A DNA stretch of 64,000 bases from positions 186,001-250,000 of the forward strand of contig NZ_BMYZ01000002.1 of NCBI RefSeq assembly GCF_014652535.1, read 5' to 3'. Position numbers and translations under genes: made by a program. The stretch is from Cellvibrio zantedeschiae (GTDB taxonomy: Bacteria > Pseudomonadota > Gammaproteobacteria > Pseudomonadales > Cellvibrionaceae). Shown here one piece after another: positions 26,016-34,600 of this stretch. The notes under the pieces are model-generated. The model was given only the letters and a program-made list of their open reading frames with translations. It ran no database searches and was not told the DNA's origin. Position 1 is the first letter of the stretch; each line of letters begins with the position of its first letter.

Positions 26016-26046
26016 AAAAAGAGCCACAAAAGTGGCTCTTTTTTTT
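26016..26046. terminator. Terminator between rlmB and the convergent DUF2141 gene
   Basis: GAGCCAC and GTGGCTC enclose an AAAA loop, with an A run on the left and eight T on the right. It can stop transcription in both directions. Confidence 0.9.
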
Positions 26047-26049
26047 AAC

Positions 26050-26475
26050 TCACTTTAATAAATTAACCTGAACTTTCTGATTTTTATCCAAGGTAAATTT
26101 AGCGCTTGTGAAGCTTGGTGGTGCTATTTCTTTGCTCTTGCTGCTGGTGCCATAAGGTTCTGCTGGCATGGCGCCGTTGAAATCCATTTTTCCGTTGTCA
26201 TTTACATCCTGATAAGCTTTTACGGCGTATTCGCCTGCGGGAACATCACCAAAATTTACTTGTACGGTTTTTTTATCTACGCTCACTCTTTGGCGTGCGA
26301 CAAAATTTTCATTTGCGTTAAAACCTTTTTCGTCCTTGTAGAGCGAAAAATACAGCGTGCCTTTTATATCTTGAATATTTTCTACCTCTACTATCAGTTC
26401 GGCAGCAGAAAGGTTAGTGCTGACAAGTAAAGCCATAAGTGAGGCGCTAGCAATAAACAGTTTAGGTTTGTTCAT
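26050..26475 (-). CDS. DUF2141 exported protein
   Basis: The 141-residue protein has a signal peptide (cleavage after NLSAA, about residue 25). A beta-rich DUF2141 domain follows with LIVEVENIQDIKGTLYFSLY, GEYAVKAYQDVNDNGKMDFNG (an Asp/Asn-rich loop that could bind Ca2+) and a C-terminal PPSFTSAKFTLDKNQKVQVNL. The family resembles secreted carbohydrate- or metal-binding beta sandwiches; its function is undefined. It is 47 bp downstream of a membrane-protein gene on the same strand, probably one operon opposite a divergent LysR gene. Confidence 0.85.
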   Translation of the reverse strand: MNKPKLFIASASLMALLVSTNLSAAELIVEVENIQDIKGTLYFSLYKDEKGFNANENFVARQRVSVDKKTVQVNFGDVPAGEYAVKAYQDVNDNGKMDFNGAMPAEPYGTSSKSKEIAPPSFTSAKFTLDKNQKVQVNLLK

Positions 26476-26522
26476 GATGTATCCTTATTGATTTGTGTAT
26501 GTATTGATAAAGCTAAATTCAG

Positions 26523-27122
26523 TTATTTCGCATAGCCATCAGCGCGGCGATTTAAGGCAATACGGCTTAACAGGAAGCTGATTGCAGCTGCCAATATGCC
26601 CAGTGGTGCGGCCAGGTAGGCGAACACAAAGAATGCAAATTTAGTCGCCGCAAAGCTGGAGTAGATGTAGGCTAAGCCGTTAAAGAAACCTTGCGGGTCG
26701 GCGAGCATAATATAGGAAACCAGATTTTCCAATTGGTCGCTAATAGGTGCAATCGCGGAAATTAATGCACATATCACCATAACTTTTCGCCCTTTACTTT
26801 CTGCTACGAATAAACGCGAGATAAGAACCAGCGCAAAACTGTGCAACAAAAGTGTGGATAAAATAAATAGCGAATCTATATGTTGGGTTTGCAGGTATTT
26901 GTTGAGCGTGCCATGCTCGATCAAAAATGCGTACCAGGTTTTTAATTGTTCTGGATTAAACGACAATTGCGCTACAAAGTAGGGAACAGGAAACTTGGAT
27001 GCAACATAGCTTTCGGTCAAAATCCGCGATGCCCAGAGGTTAAATACTAATGAGGCTACTGTGAGCAAAACCAGCGTGAGTGTTTTGGGTGAATGTAAAA
27101 AATAACGATAAAGTGCTTTCAT
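26523..27122 (-). CDS. Multipass membrane protein of unknown function
   Basis: The 199-residue protein has about four hydrophobic segments: LTLVLLTVASLVFNLWASR (about 12-30), SLFILSTLLLHSFALVLI, VMVICALISAIAPIS, and the C-terminal FAFFVFAYLAAPLGILAAAISFLL. No known family is recognised. I chose ATG 27122, preceded by AAGGAG at 7 nt, over an upstream frame extension starting MQHRINRK. It is probably co-transcribed with the DUF2141 gene and divergent from a LysR-type gene whose start is 126 bp away, which makes it a likely target of that regulator. Confidence 0.75.
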   Translation of the reverse strand: MKALYRYFLHSPKTLTLVLLTVASLVFNLWASRILTESYVASKFPVPYFVAQLSFNPEQLKTWYAFLIEHGTLNKYLQTQHIDSLFILSTLLLHSFALVLISRLFVAESKGRKVMVICALISAIAPISDQLENLVSYIMLADPQGFFNGLAYIYSSFAATKFAFFVFAYLAAPLGILAAAISFLLSRIALNRRADGYAK

Positions 27123-27247
27123 GGAATACTCCTTGGGTGCCTTGCGATTGATGCGGTGTTGCAAAAAATTGTTTGTCTTGTTGGATTCATTTTGGGCGGA
27201 TTTGGTATCCGCAACAATATCGATAGCGGTATAGGAGCTATACAGAA

Positions 27248-28162
27248 TTGGATAACTCGAATCGGTTAAATTTTGATTGGAGCTTGGTGCAGGCGTTTTT
27301 GGCCGTGGTTGAGCACGGCGCGGTGGCGCGTGCAGCCGAGGCTATAGGTGCAACCCAGCCAACCCTGAGCCGGCAAATTGCAGCATTGGAGGCAGAGATT
27401 GGTGCGGCTTTATTTACGCGCGGTGCGCGCGGCAGTGTGCTGACGGCGGCGGGCGAAGCGCTGGTATACCCTGCAAAACAAATGCAGCAGGCGGCCCATT
27501 CGCTACAGCTCGCGGCCTCCGGCCAAAGCCAATCGCTTAAGGGTACGGTGCGGATTACGGCGAGTGAATTGACCAGTACTTTTTTGCTACCACCGATTCT
27601 GGCGAGCTTGCGTCATAAGTATCCCGACATTCAACTCGAAATTGTGGCCAATAATTCGCTGGATAATTTGCTGGAGCGTGAGGCTGATATCGCCATTCGC
27701 ATGACCAAGCCTGAACAAGATACGCTTGTTGCACGTCACCTGGGTAATTTAAAAATGGGCGGTTACGCGAGCAAAGCTTATTTAGAGCAAAAAAATATTC
27801 CGTTTTCGCCCGACACTATGGGCGAGTTTGACTGGATTGGTTACGACAAAAACCCGGCCATCATCAAACACACTCGCGCCCTGGGCGTTGAATTGACACG
27901 CGAATCTTTCGCTGTGCGCTGCGATAATCAACTTGTTTGTTGGCAGGCGATGCTGGATGGAATGGGGATAGGATTTGGTTTTGTATTATTGGCTGCGCGC
28001 CATCCACAACTCGTGCGCGTACTGCCGGAGAATTGGATTGGCGATTCGCCGGTTTGGTTAACCGCTCCGCTGGAGTTACGTAGCAATCCGCGCATACGTG
28101 CAGTCTATGATCATTTGGCTGAGCATTTAATTGCGCTAATCAACGACCAAAAAGCTCAATAA
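27248..28162 (+). CDS. LysR-family transcriptional regulator
   Basis: The 304-residue protein has an N-terminal winged helix-turn-helix (about 8-68; FLAVVEHGAVARAAEAIGAT, QPTLSRQIAALEAEIGAALF) and a C-terminal periplasmic-binding-like effector domain (about 95-300; GTVRITASELTSTFLLPP, EREADIAIRMTKP). LysR proteins bind near T-N11-A sites and respond to a small ligand. It starts with TTG (MDNSNRLNFDW) after AGGAG. It is divergent from the membrane-protein/DUF2141 operon, the usual arrangement for a LysR gene and its target. The ligand is unknown. Confidence 0.93.
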   Translation: MDNSNRLNFDWSLVQAFLAVVEHGAVARAAEAIGATQPTLSRQIAALEAEIGAALFTRGARGSVLTAAGEALVYPAKQMQQAAHSLQLAASGQSQSLKGTVRITASELTSTFLLPPILASLRHKYPDIQLEIVANNSLDNLLEREADIAIRMTKPEQDTLVARHLGNLKMGGYASKAYLEQKNIPFSPDTMGEFDWIGYDKNPAIIKHTRALGVELTRESFAVRCDNQLVCWQAMLDGMGIGFGFVLLAARHPQLVRVLPENWIGDSPVWLTAPLELRSNPRIRAVYDHLAEHLIALINDQKAQ

Positions 28163-28190
28163 TTTTATTAACGATAAAGAGATTGTTTAT

Positions 28191-28352
28191 ATGAAAAATA
28201 TTCTGTTAGCGGTATTCGCCTGTTTAATTCTTAACGCTTGTGCACCTAAAGTAGGGAGCCCTGAATGGTGTGAAAAAATGGAAAAGAAATCCAAAGGCGA
28301 TTGGACGGCAAATGAAGCTAAAGATTACGCAAAGCACTGCATTTTTAAATGA
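28191..28352 (+). CDS. DUF3012 small lipoprotein
   Basis: The 53-residue protein has a lipoprotein signal (MKNILLAVFACLILNAC, acylated Cys 17). A short mature part contains GSPEWCEKMEKKSKGDWTAN and a final YAKHCIFK. Two cysteines in the mature part probably pair. This matches the small DUF3012 family. It lies 28 bp after the LysR gene, on the same strand. The function is unknown. Confidence 0.85.
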   Translation: MKNILLAVFACLILNACAPKVGSPEWCEKMEKKSKGDWTANEAKDYAKHCIFK

Positions 28353-28614
28353 TTATTCAAAAAGCATTCCAGTGCGTGGATGAAAATCATTTTGAAAACC
28401 TATTAGTAAATACTTAATGTCATTTCGACACTATTCAAGAATATAACCAAACGCCCAAATTTAATTTGAGGTAAACGGTTTCATCTATAAGGTGTTCTTA
28501 TCGAAGACAGGCGGAGGACTGGGGCAGCTGCTATGATTAGCTAAAATATAAGTATATGTGACTGGAATTTTCGTTTCAGTTCGCAGGGCCTCTCCAGCAG
28601 TACGAGCAATAATA

Positions 28615-29763
28615 ATGAAAAATACTTTTCTGAATTTGCACGAAGTTATTTTAATTCTCACCTTTGCAGAAACCTTGTTGCTTTGTGCGTTGTTTAAGCT
28701 CATGCCCAGCAAGCAGGTTCAGTCGCGCAATTTACTATCACTATTCTTTTTCCTTGTTGCCGGTACGCTTGTTGCCACTACAGTGACGTGGAATAGCTAT
28801 ATGCAGACGGTGGAGATAGCGACCTGGAGTTTAGTTCCCCTGGTTTTATCCTGTTGTTTATTGCTGCAGGGGCCGACTTTATATTTTTATTTGCGCTCCT
28901 TATCTGAACCTTTGGATATTTTTCAGTGGCGCAATCTGCTTCACCTTGTTCCAGCAATGGTGGTATCTGTATTAATTATTGTTTTCAGGGTCAATGTTAT
29001 TGCATGGCTTCCGTGGAATTGGCCAAACCTGGCAGCAATTGATCGCGCTGTCATTAAATTTATTTGGGCGATAGTGCGTTGTTTGCCACTGGTTTACGTG
29101 CTTGCGTGTTTTTACGCTGAATACCGTTTGCGCCAACGCCAAAAACAAATCTATTCGATGATTGCCAGCAATGAATTGCGCTGGGCGGAGATTGTACTGG
29201 GAGGATTTTTTATTCACTGGTTATGGTCTTTCGTTGGCTATTTTGCCGGTGGCTATCTCAGTGGTGACATGAATGATTTGGTAGGCACGCTCAATAATTA
29301 TTTCACTGTTGTTTTAGTCAATGTGCTCTTTGTGTTTGGTCTGGTCAACACGCGCCAATTGTTGCACGAGGTGGCGGTAGAGGTGCCCGTTAAGGTTGCT
29401 GAACTTCCACACCTGGACGAAAAAATTATTCTTATTGACCGGGCGATGCAAGAACAAAAATTGTATCTGGAGAGCCAGTTAAACCTTGAACGTTTTTCTG
29501 AACAAATTGGCCTGCGTGCGCGTGATGTGTCTACGATTATTAACGCCCACTATGGCTCCAATTTTTTTGAATTTGTGAATGCTTATCGTATCGAGGAAGC
29601 CAAACGTTTGTTGGTTGCAGATGAAAGTAAAGAAGATACGATTCTGGATATTATTTATAAATCCGGCTTCAACAGTCAGTCGGCATTCCATCGTTTTTTT
29701 AAGCGCATTGTAGGTATGACACCTTCACAGTATCGTGCACGCCAGCGTGGTGATCAGCACTAA
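28615..29763 (+). CDS. Membrane-anchored AraC-family regulator
   Basis: The protein of about 382 residues has an N-terminal membrane region of some six or seven helices (VILILTFAETLLLCALF, LSLFFFLVAGTLVATT, LVPLVLSCCLLLQGPTLYFYL, and others, up to about residue 250). The C-terminal domain of about 100 residues is an AraC-type double helix-turn-helix: LNLERFSEQIGLRARDVSTIINAHYG, then ILDIIYKSGFNSQSAFHRFFKRIVGMTPSQYR. Such proteins sense envelope signals in the membrane and activate nearby genes. The start is ATG 28615; a GTG at 28558 would add 19 unusual residues. It is convergent with the GH5 cellulase gene 63 bp away, so it might control cellulase expression, but that is inference. Confidence 0.88.
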   Translation: MKNTFLNLHEVILILTFAETLLLCALFKLMPSKQVQSRNLLSLFFFLVAGTLVATTVTWNSYMQTVEIATWSLVPLVLSCCLLLQGPTLYFYLRSLSEPLDIFQWRNLLHLVPAMVVSVLIIVFRVNVIAWLPWNWPNLAAIDRAVIKFIWAIVRCLPLVYVLACFYAEYRLRQRQKQIYSMIASNELRWAEIVLGGFFIHWLWSFVGYFAGGYLSGDMNDLVGTLNNYFTVVLVNVLFVFGLVNTRQLLHEVAVEVPVKVAELPHLDEKIILIDRAMQEQKLYLESQLNLERFSEQIGLRARDVSTIINAHYGSNFFEFVNAYRIEEAKRLLVADESKEDTILDIIYKSGFNSQSAFHRFFKRIVGMTPSQYRARQRGDQH

Positions 29764-29791
29764 AATAAAAAGGCGCCTTGTGAGGGCGCCT
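29764..29791 (-). terminator. Terminator of the GH5 cellulase gene
   Basis: On the minus strand, AGGCGCC and GGCGCCT form a 7-bp stem followed by a T run (TTTTTATTTT). It lies about 35 bp beyond the cellulase stop. Confidence 0.8.
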
Positions 29792-29826
29792 AAGCAGGAT
29801 GTGAAATTGTTGTGCGGGGAGTGCGT

Positions 29827-31692
29827 TTATTTCACGCCCTTGGTAATGCTGAACCAGTTGAGATTCCAACCACCGTTGTTGGCTTTAATACCAAACTTAT
29901 GAACACCTGCAGTGAGCGTGATGGTGCTTTTCACAGTGGTCCAGGTTTGCCAGCCGCCGGTGTTAGGCAGATACAAAGTCGTGTAGGAAGGTACGCCGCC
30001 AGCTTCTTCAAAGGATAGTGAACCGCCGCCCGTTGCGCTCGCCACGCGGAATTCCACCGTATAAGTGCCAGTTTCGGGAATATTCACACCCGTGGTTGCG
30101 TATGACAGCCAATCGCCTGCATCTATGTAGCCCACGTTCAAGCCTCCGCCGACATCGCTGGTGCCTTCAGTTTGAACGCCGCTCATTTGCGAGAAGCTTT
30201 CTGCCTGAATGGTAGCGAGTGGTGTAGAGCCGGATGAGCTGGAAGAACCGCTGGAGCTTGAGCCGGAGCCTTCTACCTTAATCCAGTTAAGATTGAAGCC
30301 GCCAGTTTTAGCTGCGATACCAAGGCTTTGCTTGCCGGCAGGCAATTGCACCGAGTGGGAAACAGTAGTCCAGGTTTGCCAACCACCGGTAGCAGGAACA
30401 TTGACCGTACCATAGACCGGAGTTCCACCCGCTTTTTCCAGCTGGATCACGCCACCCGCTGCGGCAGCAGCCACACGGTACGAAACTGTATAAGTACCGG
30501 CGGTGGGAATGTCCACGTCGTACTTCATCCAATCGCCCGTATCTATGTAACCCAGGTTTGAGCCACCGCCAGTATCGCTGGTGGTTTCGGTTTTAACGCC
30601 GCTCATATCGCAATAGGCTTCCGCCTGGACAGTGCCGGGCAGTGCAACTTCAGCGCAACCAGATCCACCACCACCACCGCCACCTGCTTGTGGCCAATGG
30701 GAAATAATATCTTTCGCTAAAGCACCAGACGCAGTGAGCTGATTGTTCGCCCAACCTGAGGCACCAGTGTTTGGAGTCAGTGCAGATGCACCTTCTGCTT
30801 TATCACTTACCGCCCAGTTGGCATTGCTGATGTTGTTCTTCTTCATGAAGTCCACCCATGCCCAGGTTTCACCGCTGTTCACGCCGCCGTTACCGTCAGC
30901 GTTTACAGAGCCCCATTCGGTAACGAATAGCGGAATGCCTGCATTTAAGGCGCCTTGCGCGGTATCACGCAGCCATTGGCCGTGGGTTCCGGCATAAAAG
31001 TGAAGGGTATAGGCAATGTTTTCGTAGCCGGTAATTCGGTTGGCTGCAGCTTCATCCACGCGCTGTGACCATGAGCGGGTGCCTACAATGATTAGGTTTT
31101 TTGCACCCGTATTGCGAATGGCTGGAATCACTTGCAAGGCGTAGGGCTTGATTTGCGAATCCCAATAAACATCGCTCCAGGGCTCGTTAAAAATCTCAAA
31201 AATTACGTTAGGAGTGTTTTTGTAGGTTTGTGCCATTTCGGTAAAAAAGCTGATAGCGGCACTGGTGATATTTCCGCCCACATGGTGAGTGTGCCAATCG
31301 ATAATAACGTACATATCGTTGGCAACTGCTGCATCAACCACGGCTTTAACACGAGCTTTGTGCATGGCCGGGTTGGCCAGAACGCTATCCGCACCGCCTT
31401 CTTCTACCGCAATGGCTGCGCGAATTAATTTTGCGTTCCAGTCTGTCGCAAGCCAGCCTACGGTGCTGCCGTTGTAATATTTTTCAAAGCCCCAAATGTC
31501 CCAAAACAGGCTCATCCCGGAAACACTTCCCGGCTTACCGCCAAATAGCACTTGGTTGCCCTGGGTCGTGATAGGTTCAACTGCGGCGTTGGCGCTCATA
31601 GCCAAGGCTATACCGCAAGCTGCACTGATTAGGGTTTTGGTGTGAGATAAACGCCCGGCCGAGCGCATCCACTGTGAAAGGATTCTATTCAT
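29827..31692 (-). CDS. Secreted GH5 endo-beta-1,4-glucanase with two CBM6 modules
   Basis: The 621-residue protein has a signal peptide (cleavage near SANA-A, residue 36) and a GH5 catalytic domain (about 37-335). VIIDWHTHHV, the acid/base IFNEPWSD and the nucleophile VTEWGS make it cellulase-type and functionally intact. A Gly-rich linker (about 336-345) leads to a first CBM6 (about 350-472; GYIDTGDWMKYDVDIP, FNLNWIKVEG). A Ser/Gly linker (about 474-490) leads to a second CBM6 (about 493-621; VGYIDAGDWLSYAT, WNLNWFSI). It would cut internal beta-1,4 bonds in cellulose or mixed-linkage glucan outside the cell. The Ser-linked modules are typical of Cellvibrio. Confidence 0.95.
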   Translation of the reverse strand: MNRILSQWMRSAGRLSHTKTLISAACGIALAMSANAAVEPITTQGNQVLFGGKPGSVSGMSLFWDIWGFEKYYNGSTVGWLATDWNAKLIRAAIAVEEGGADSVLANPAMHKARVKAVVDAAVANDMYVIIDWHTHHVGGNITSAAISFFTEMAQTYKNTPNVIFEIFNEPWSDVYWDSQIKPYALQVIPAIRNTGAKNLIIVGTRSWSQRVDEAAANRITGYENIAYTLHFYAGTHGQWLRDTAQGALNAGIPLFVTEWGSVNADGNGGVNSGETWAWVDFMKKNNISNANWAVSDKAEGASALTPNTGASGWANNQLTASGALAKDIISHWPQAGGGGGGGSGCAEVALPGTVQAEAYCDMSGVKTETTSDTGGGSNLGYIDTGDWMKYDVDIPTAGTYTVSYRVAAAAAGGVIQLEKAGGTPVYGTVNVPATGGWQTWTTVSHSVQLPAGKQSLGIAAKTGGFNLNWIKVEGSGSSSSGSSSSSGSTPLATIQAESFSQMSGVQTEGTSDVGGGLNVGYIDAGDWLSYATTGVNIPETGTYTVEFRVASATGGGSLSFEEAGGVPSYTTLYLPNTGGWQTWTTVKSTITLTAGVHKFGIKANNGGWNLNWFSITKGVK

Positions 31693-32061
31693 ATCGAGTT
31701 TCTCAAATCTTTATTGTTGTGGAGTTTCAACACCCGAAATCGGGAGGATTAGAGGTGTCGGCTGTTGGATCGCCTCTGTAAGCATTTGGGCCTGAAGGTC
31801 TTGATGACTTATTGTTATTCTTCCTCGCTGTTGGATTCAGTGGCACTTGGCTGACAGCAGGTAGGGACGAGTATCAATTTGGAGGGGGTAGGGAACCACC
31901 TACTTTAAGGAAAAACCCAAAGTGGGAGGTGCCATGTTGGGTGTGGAGGAAAGTGAAAGCATGACGCAAGAACTGATCCTTAGGCTGTGTCGTCGAAATT
32001 AAATAAAAAGATTCTAAGCCATTACTTGAAAAAAAAGACGACTGGTCATATTATTGCCCCC
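31693..32061. other. 369-bp region between the cellulase and tetR genes
   Basis: No gene is supported. It holds the cellulase promoter, which I could not fix, G-rich stretches near 31880 and 31925, and the 15-bp candidate TetR box just before the regulator ATG. A GTG at 31987 in frame with tetR is a possible but weaker start. Confidence 0.5.
32035..32049. promoter_or_regulatory. 15-bp box upstream of tetR, shared with the LpxR-like gene
   Basis: AAGACGACTGGTCAT contains the partial palindrome GAC-N5-GTC and sits 12 bp before the tetR ATG. An identical copy precedes the next gene. It is a candidate autoregulatory operator. Confidence 0.55.
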
Positions 32062-32643
32062 ATGAGCAAACGCGAACTTAAAAAAGATTATTTACTTGAG
32101 GCTGGAATCAAGGTCATGGCTACCCGTGGCTATAACGGTACCAGCATTCAAGACATAGTCGACGCTGCCAATGTGCCCAAAGGGTCTTTCTACACTTACT
32201 TTAAAAGTAAGGAAGACTTTGCCCTTGCTGCCATTGAAATGGTTGCAGAAGAGCGCATTCAGGCCAGCAAGCGTCTGGTGGGCGACCGCAAGGTTCCGCC
32301 GCTTGAACGCTTAAAGAATTTCTTTGAAAGCAGTGTGCCGGGCTGTGATTCCAATCTCAACGGCGGCTGTTTTATTGGCAATATGTGCCAGGAAATGTCG
32401 GATTCTAACGAAGCTATTCGGATCAAGGTGCGGCAAATGATGCGCAACAAGACCCAAATGGTGGAGGACTTGTTGGAAGAAGCGAGACTGGATGGGAGCC
32501 TGAAAAGCTCTGTTTCCGCAAGCGCGCTCGCTGAATTCTTGTTTAATGCCTGGGAAGGCACCTTGATGCGTATGAAAGCAACCAAGTGTCGCGAACCTCT
32601 CGATGCTTTTTTATTGACCCTGCCTAGTCTTTTAGGCAATTAA
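32062..32643 (+). CDS. TetR-family repressor
   Basis: The regulator of about 193 residues starts MSKRELKKDYLLEAGIKVM. Its N-terminal helix-turn-helix (about 9-55) has the TetR signature GTSIQDIVDAANVPKGSFYTYFKSKEDF. The C-terminal half is all-helical and includes GCFIGNMCQEMSDSNEAIR; two cysteines (GGCFIGNMC) could sense electrophiles or thiols, as in NemR-like proteins. I chose ATG 32062; the upstream GTG at 31987 would add 25 Lys-rich residues. A 15-bp motif lies just before this gene and again before the LpxR-like gene, so it may repress both. Confidence 0.88.
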   Translation: MSKRELKKDYLLEAGIKVMATRGYNGTSIQDIVDAANVPKGSFYTYFKSKEDFALAAIEMVAEERIQASKRLVGDRKVPPLERLKNFFESSVPGCDSNLNGGCFIGNMCQEMSDSNEAIRIKVRQMMRNKTQMVEDLLEEARLDGSLKSSVSASALAEFLFNAWEGTLMRMKATKCREPLDAFLLTLPSLLGN

Positions 32644-32766
32644 CATCTTACAAATTGATTCTTAGGTAATTAAGCGCACTTAATTATCTGCTAACGACCT
32701 ATATCCTCGCCCTATTAATGCTCCATCAACGGTGGCCAAAAGCCGCATAAACGCTGGATCAAAAAG

Positions 32767-32781
32767 AAGACGACTGGTCAT
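32767..32781. promoter_or_regulatory. Second copy of the 15-bp tetR box, before the LpxR-like gene
   Basis: AAGACGACTGGTCAT is identical to the copy before tetR and is likewise preceded by an A-rich run. It lies 16 bp before the ATG of the deacylase gene. Repressor binding here could block transcription. Confidence 0.55.
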
Positions 32782-32797
32782 TTAAGTGGTGAAATTT

Positions 32798-34102
32798 ATG
32801 AATGGTTTGATCGATTCCAAGGAATATGCACTCGCACCCGCTGGATTTTCAGTTGCAAATACCCAGTCGCTTCCTGAATTTGGCCCGTCTGTTATTCAAC
32901 CTTTTAACAGTGCAGCGCCCGCTTCGGCTCAATGCACCCACACCCAAACTACGGTGTTCTTGCAAAACTTACTTTACGTTCGTGCTTTGTTGCTGCAAAT
33001 CTTTGCGGTTATTTTATTGATTGCTGTTAGCCATTTTGCGCATGCAGACAATAGCGATTATTTGGTGAAGAGCCCGCAAACAGAGTGGCTGCAATTGGCT
33101 TCTTTGGTGGATGATGAAAAGCGTCCGCTAATCACGGCTGATGCGAAAAAAAGCAAGACCAGTTGGGCGCTAGCCTTTGACAACGACCTGTTGGCACCTG
33201 GCCATCGCGATCGCGATTATACCTATGGCACCAACCTGACTTACTCAGGGGAAAGTGCAGCCCATGCGGACATCTCCCTCAAAACTCCACTGGCTGCTAT
33301 TGATCGGTTGTTAAAGGTTGATCATTTGGGCTCGGTGAATAATTACAGTGTTGAGGTGGGGTTATATGGATTTACGCCAAAAGAACTTGAGCGTACGACC
33401 ATTAACGAGACTGATCGCCCCTACGCGAGCCTCGTGTATTTTTCCAGCTCCCACGAGCAGATAGACACAGCCAACAATGTGGCCTGGAATACGACCTTAA
33501 CCATAGGGTTATTAGGGCTTAGCTTTGTGGGCGATTTACAAAATGCAGCTCACCAAAGTACCGAAAGCAAAGATGCGCGCGGCTGGAACCATCAAATCAG
33601 CGATGGTGGCGAGCTGACCGGGCGCTATGTGATTGCGCGACAGGATTATCTGGACATCTCGTCAGATTCGCTTGAATTGAAAAGCACGTTGCAAGCGTCA
33701 GTTGGCTATTTGACTGAAACCAGTTGGGGGTTAAGTCTTCGCGCGGGAAAAATTGTTAGCCCCTGGGCGAGTTTCAACCCTGATTTAATCAGCTATGGTG
33801 AAAAATCGACTTACAGCAATAACACCTCAAGTACCAATGAGCATTATTTCTGGGCGGGTTTTGCCTTAAAAGCGCGGTTCTACAATGCTTTTTTACAAGG
33901 ACAATTCCGCGATTCAGATTTTTCTTACTCCTATTCTGGTTTGCGCCCTGTTATAGCTGAGGCATGGGCAGGCTACACCTATGCCTTTCGGCAAGGTTAT
34001 CGCGTGAGCTATGTGTTACGCGCGCAATCCTCGGAAATCAAGCACGGGGATGGTGACCGGAATGTGGTCTGGGGTGGATTAATTTTCGCCAAAACAATTT
34101 AG
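32798..34102 (+). CDS. LpxR-family lipid A 3'-O-deacylase-like outer-membrane protein
   Basis: The protein of about 434 residues has a hydrophobic export signal (LLLQIFAVILLIAVSHFAHA) unusually far in, preceded by about 55 polar residues. The LpxR (DUF2219) barrel follows: WALAFDNDLLAPGHRDRDYTYG carries the Asn-Asp pair and the conserved Tyr-Thr, then TDRPYASLVYFSS and GWNHQI with the catalytic-type His. LpxR removes the 3' acyl groups of lipid A in the outer membrane in a Ca2+-dependent way. I chose ATG 32798 after GGTGA; a start nearer the signal is possible. Preceded by a box shared with tetR. Confidence 0.87.
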   Translation: MNGLIDSKEYALAPAGFSVANTQSLPEFGPSVIQPFNSAAPASAQCTHTQTTVFLQNLLYVRALLLQIFAVILLIAVSHFAHADNSDYLVKSPQTEWLQLASLVDDEKRPLITADAKKSKTSWALAFDNDLLAPGHRDRDYTYGTNLTYSGESAAHADISLKTPLAAIDRLLKVDHLGSVNNYSVEVGLYGFTPKELERTTINETDRPYASLVYFSSSHEQIDTANNVAWNTTLTIGLLGLSFVGDLQNAAHQSTESKDARGWNHQISDGGELTGRYVIARQDYLDISSDSLELKSTLQASVGYLTETSWGLSLRAGKIVSPWASFNPDLISYGEKSTYSNNTSSTNEHYFWAGFALKARFYNAFLQGQFRDSDFSYSYSGLRPVIAEAWAGYTYAFRQGYRVSYVLRAQSSEIKHGDGDRNVVWGGLIFAKTI

Positions 34103-34122
34103 CTCAAGCATATTTAGGCAAT

Positions 34123-34155
34123 AAAAAAGGCGAAATCCGAAGATTTCGCCTTTTT
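34123..34155. terminator. Bidirectional terminator between the LpxR-like and cold-shock genes
   Basis: GGCGAAATC and GATTTCGCC form a 9-bp stem with a CGAA loop, flanked by an A run and a T run. It serves both convergent genes. Confidence 0.9.
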
Positions 34156-34196
34156 AGCTGTCATATAGCGACCTGAATCGCCAATAAACTACCTAA

Positions 34197-34406
34197 TTAG
34201 ATAGCTTGAATATTTTCAGCTTGTGGGCCTTTTTGGCCTTGAGTTACGGTGAAGCTAACTTTCTGGCCTTCAGTCAAGGTTTTGAAACCTGTACCCGCAA
34301 TAGCGCTGAAGTGAGCAAAAACGTCTGCACCAGATTCTTGTTGAATGAAACCGAAACCTTTAGCTTCGTTGAACCATTTTACGGTGCCAGTAGTAGTCTT
34401 AGACAT
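34197..34406 (-). CDS. CspA-family cold-shock protein
   Basis: The 69-residue single cold-shock domain starts [20 protein letters not shown]. It contains both nucleic-acid-binding motifs, KGFGFIQ (RNP1) and DVFAHFSAI (RNP2), and binds single-stranded RNA or DNA as a chaperone. The true start is the ATG at 34406, with AGGTAA upstream; an ATG 18 bp earlier lacks one. It is monocistronic. Whether it is cold-induced or constitutive cannot be told. Confidence 0.95.
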   Translation of the reverse strand: MSKTTTGTVKWFNEAKGFGFIQQESGADVFAHFSAIAGTGFKTLTEGQKVSFTVTQGQKGPQAENIQAI

Positions 34407-34600
34407 GATATTACCTATATACAAAAGTGATTTTACCCGGAAGGGCGTTGTGCTGAAAATTCGGGAATTACTTATGTTACAGGACGAGTACTAGATTGGA
34501 ACTTCGAAGTGATGCATAAATATTAAGCGTGCTTTCAAGCTCCGGCCAGTCTACAGACGTTTGCAGTAATGTCAATCGCTGGGCCTTCAGGCAAGGCGGG

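Noticed and set aside
29771-29791. GGCGCC palindrome after the AraC gene as a terminator for the plus strand
   Set aside because: It has no T run on the plus strand; the T run is on the minus strand, so it serves the cellulase gene.
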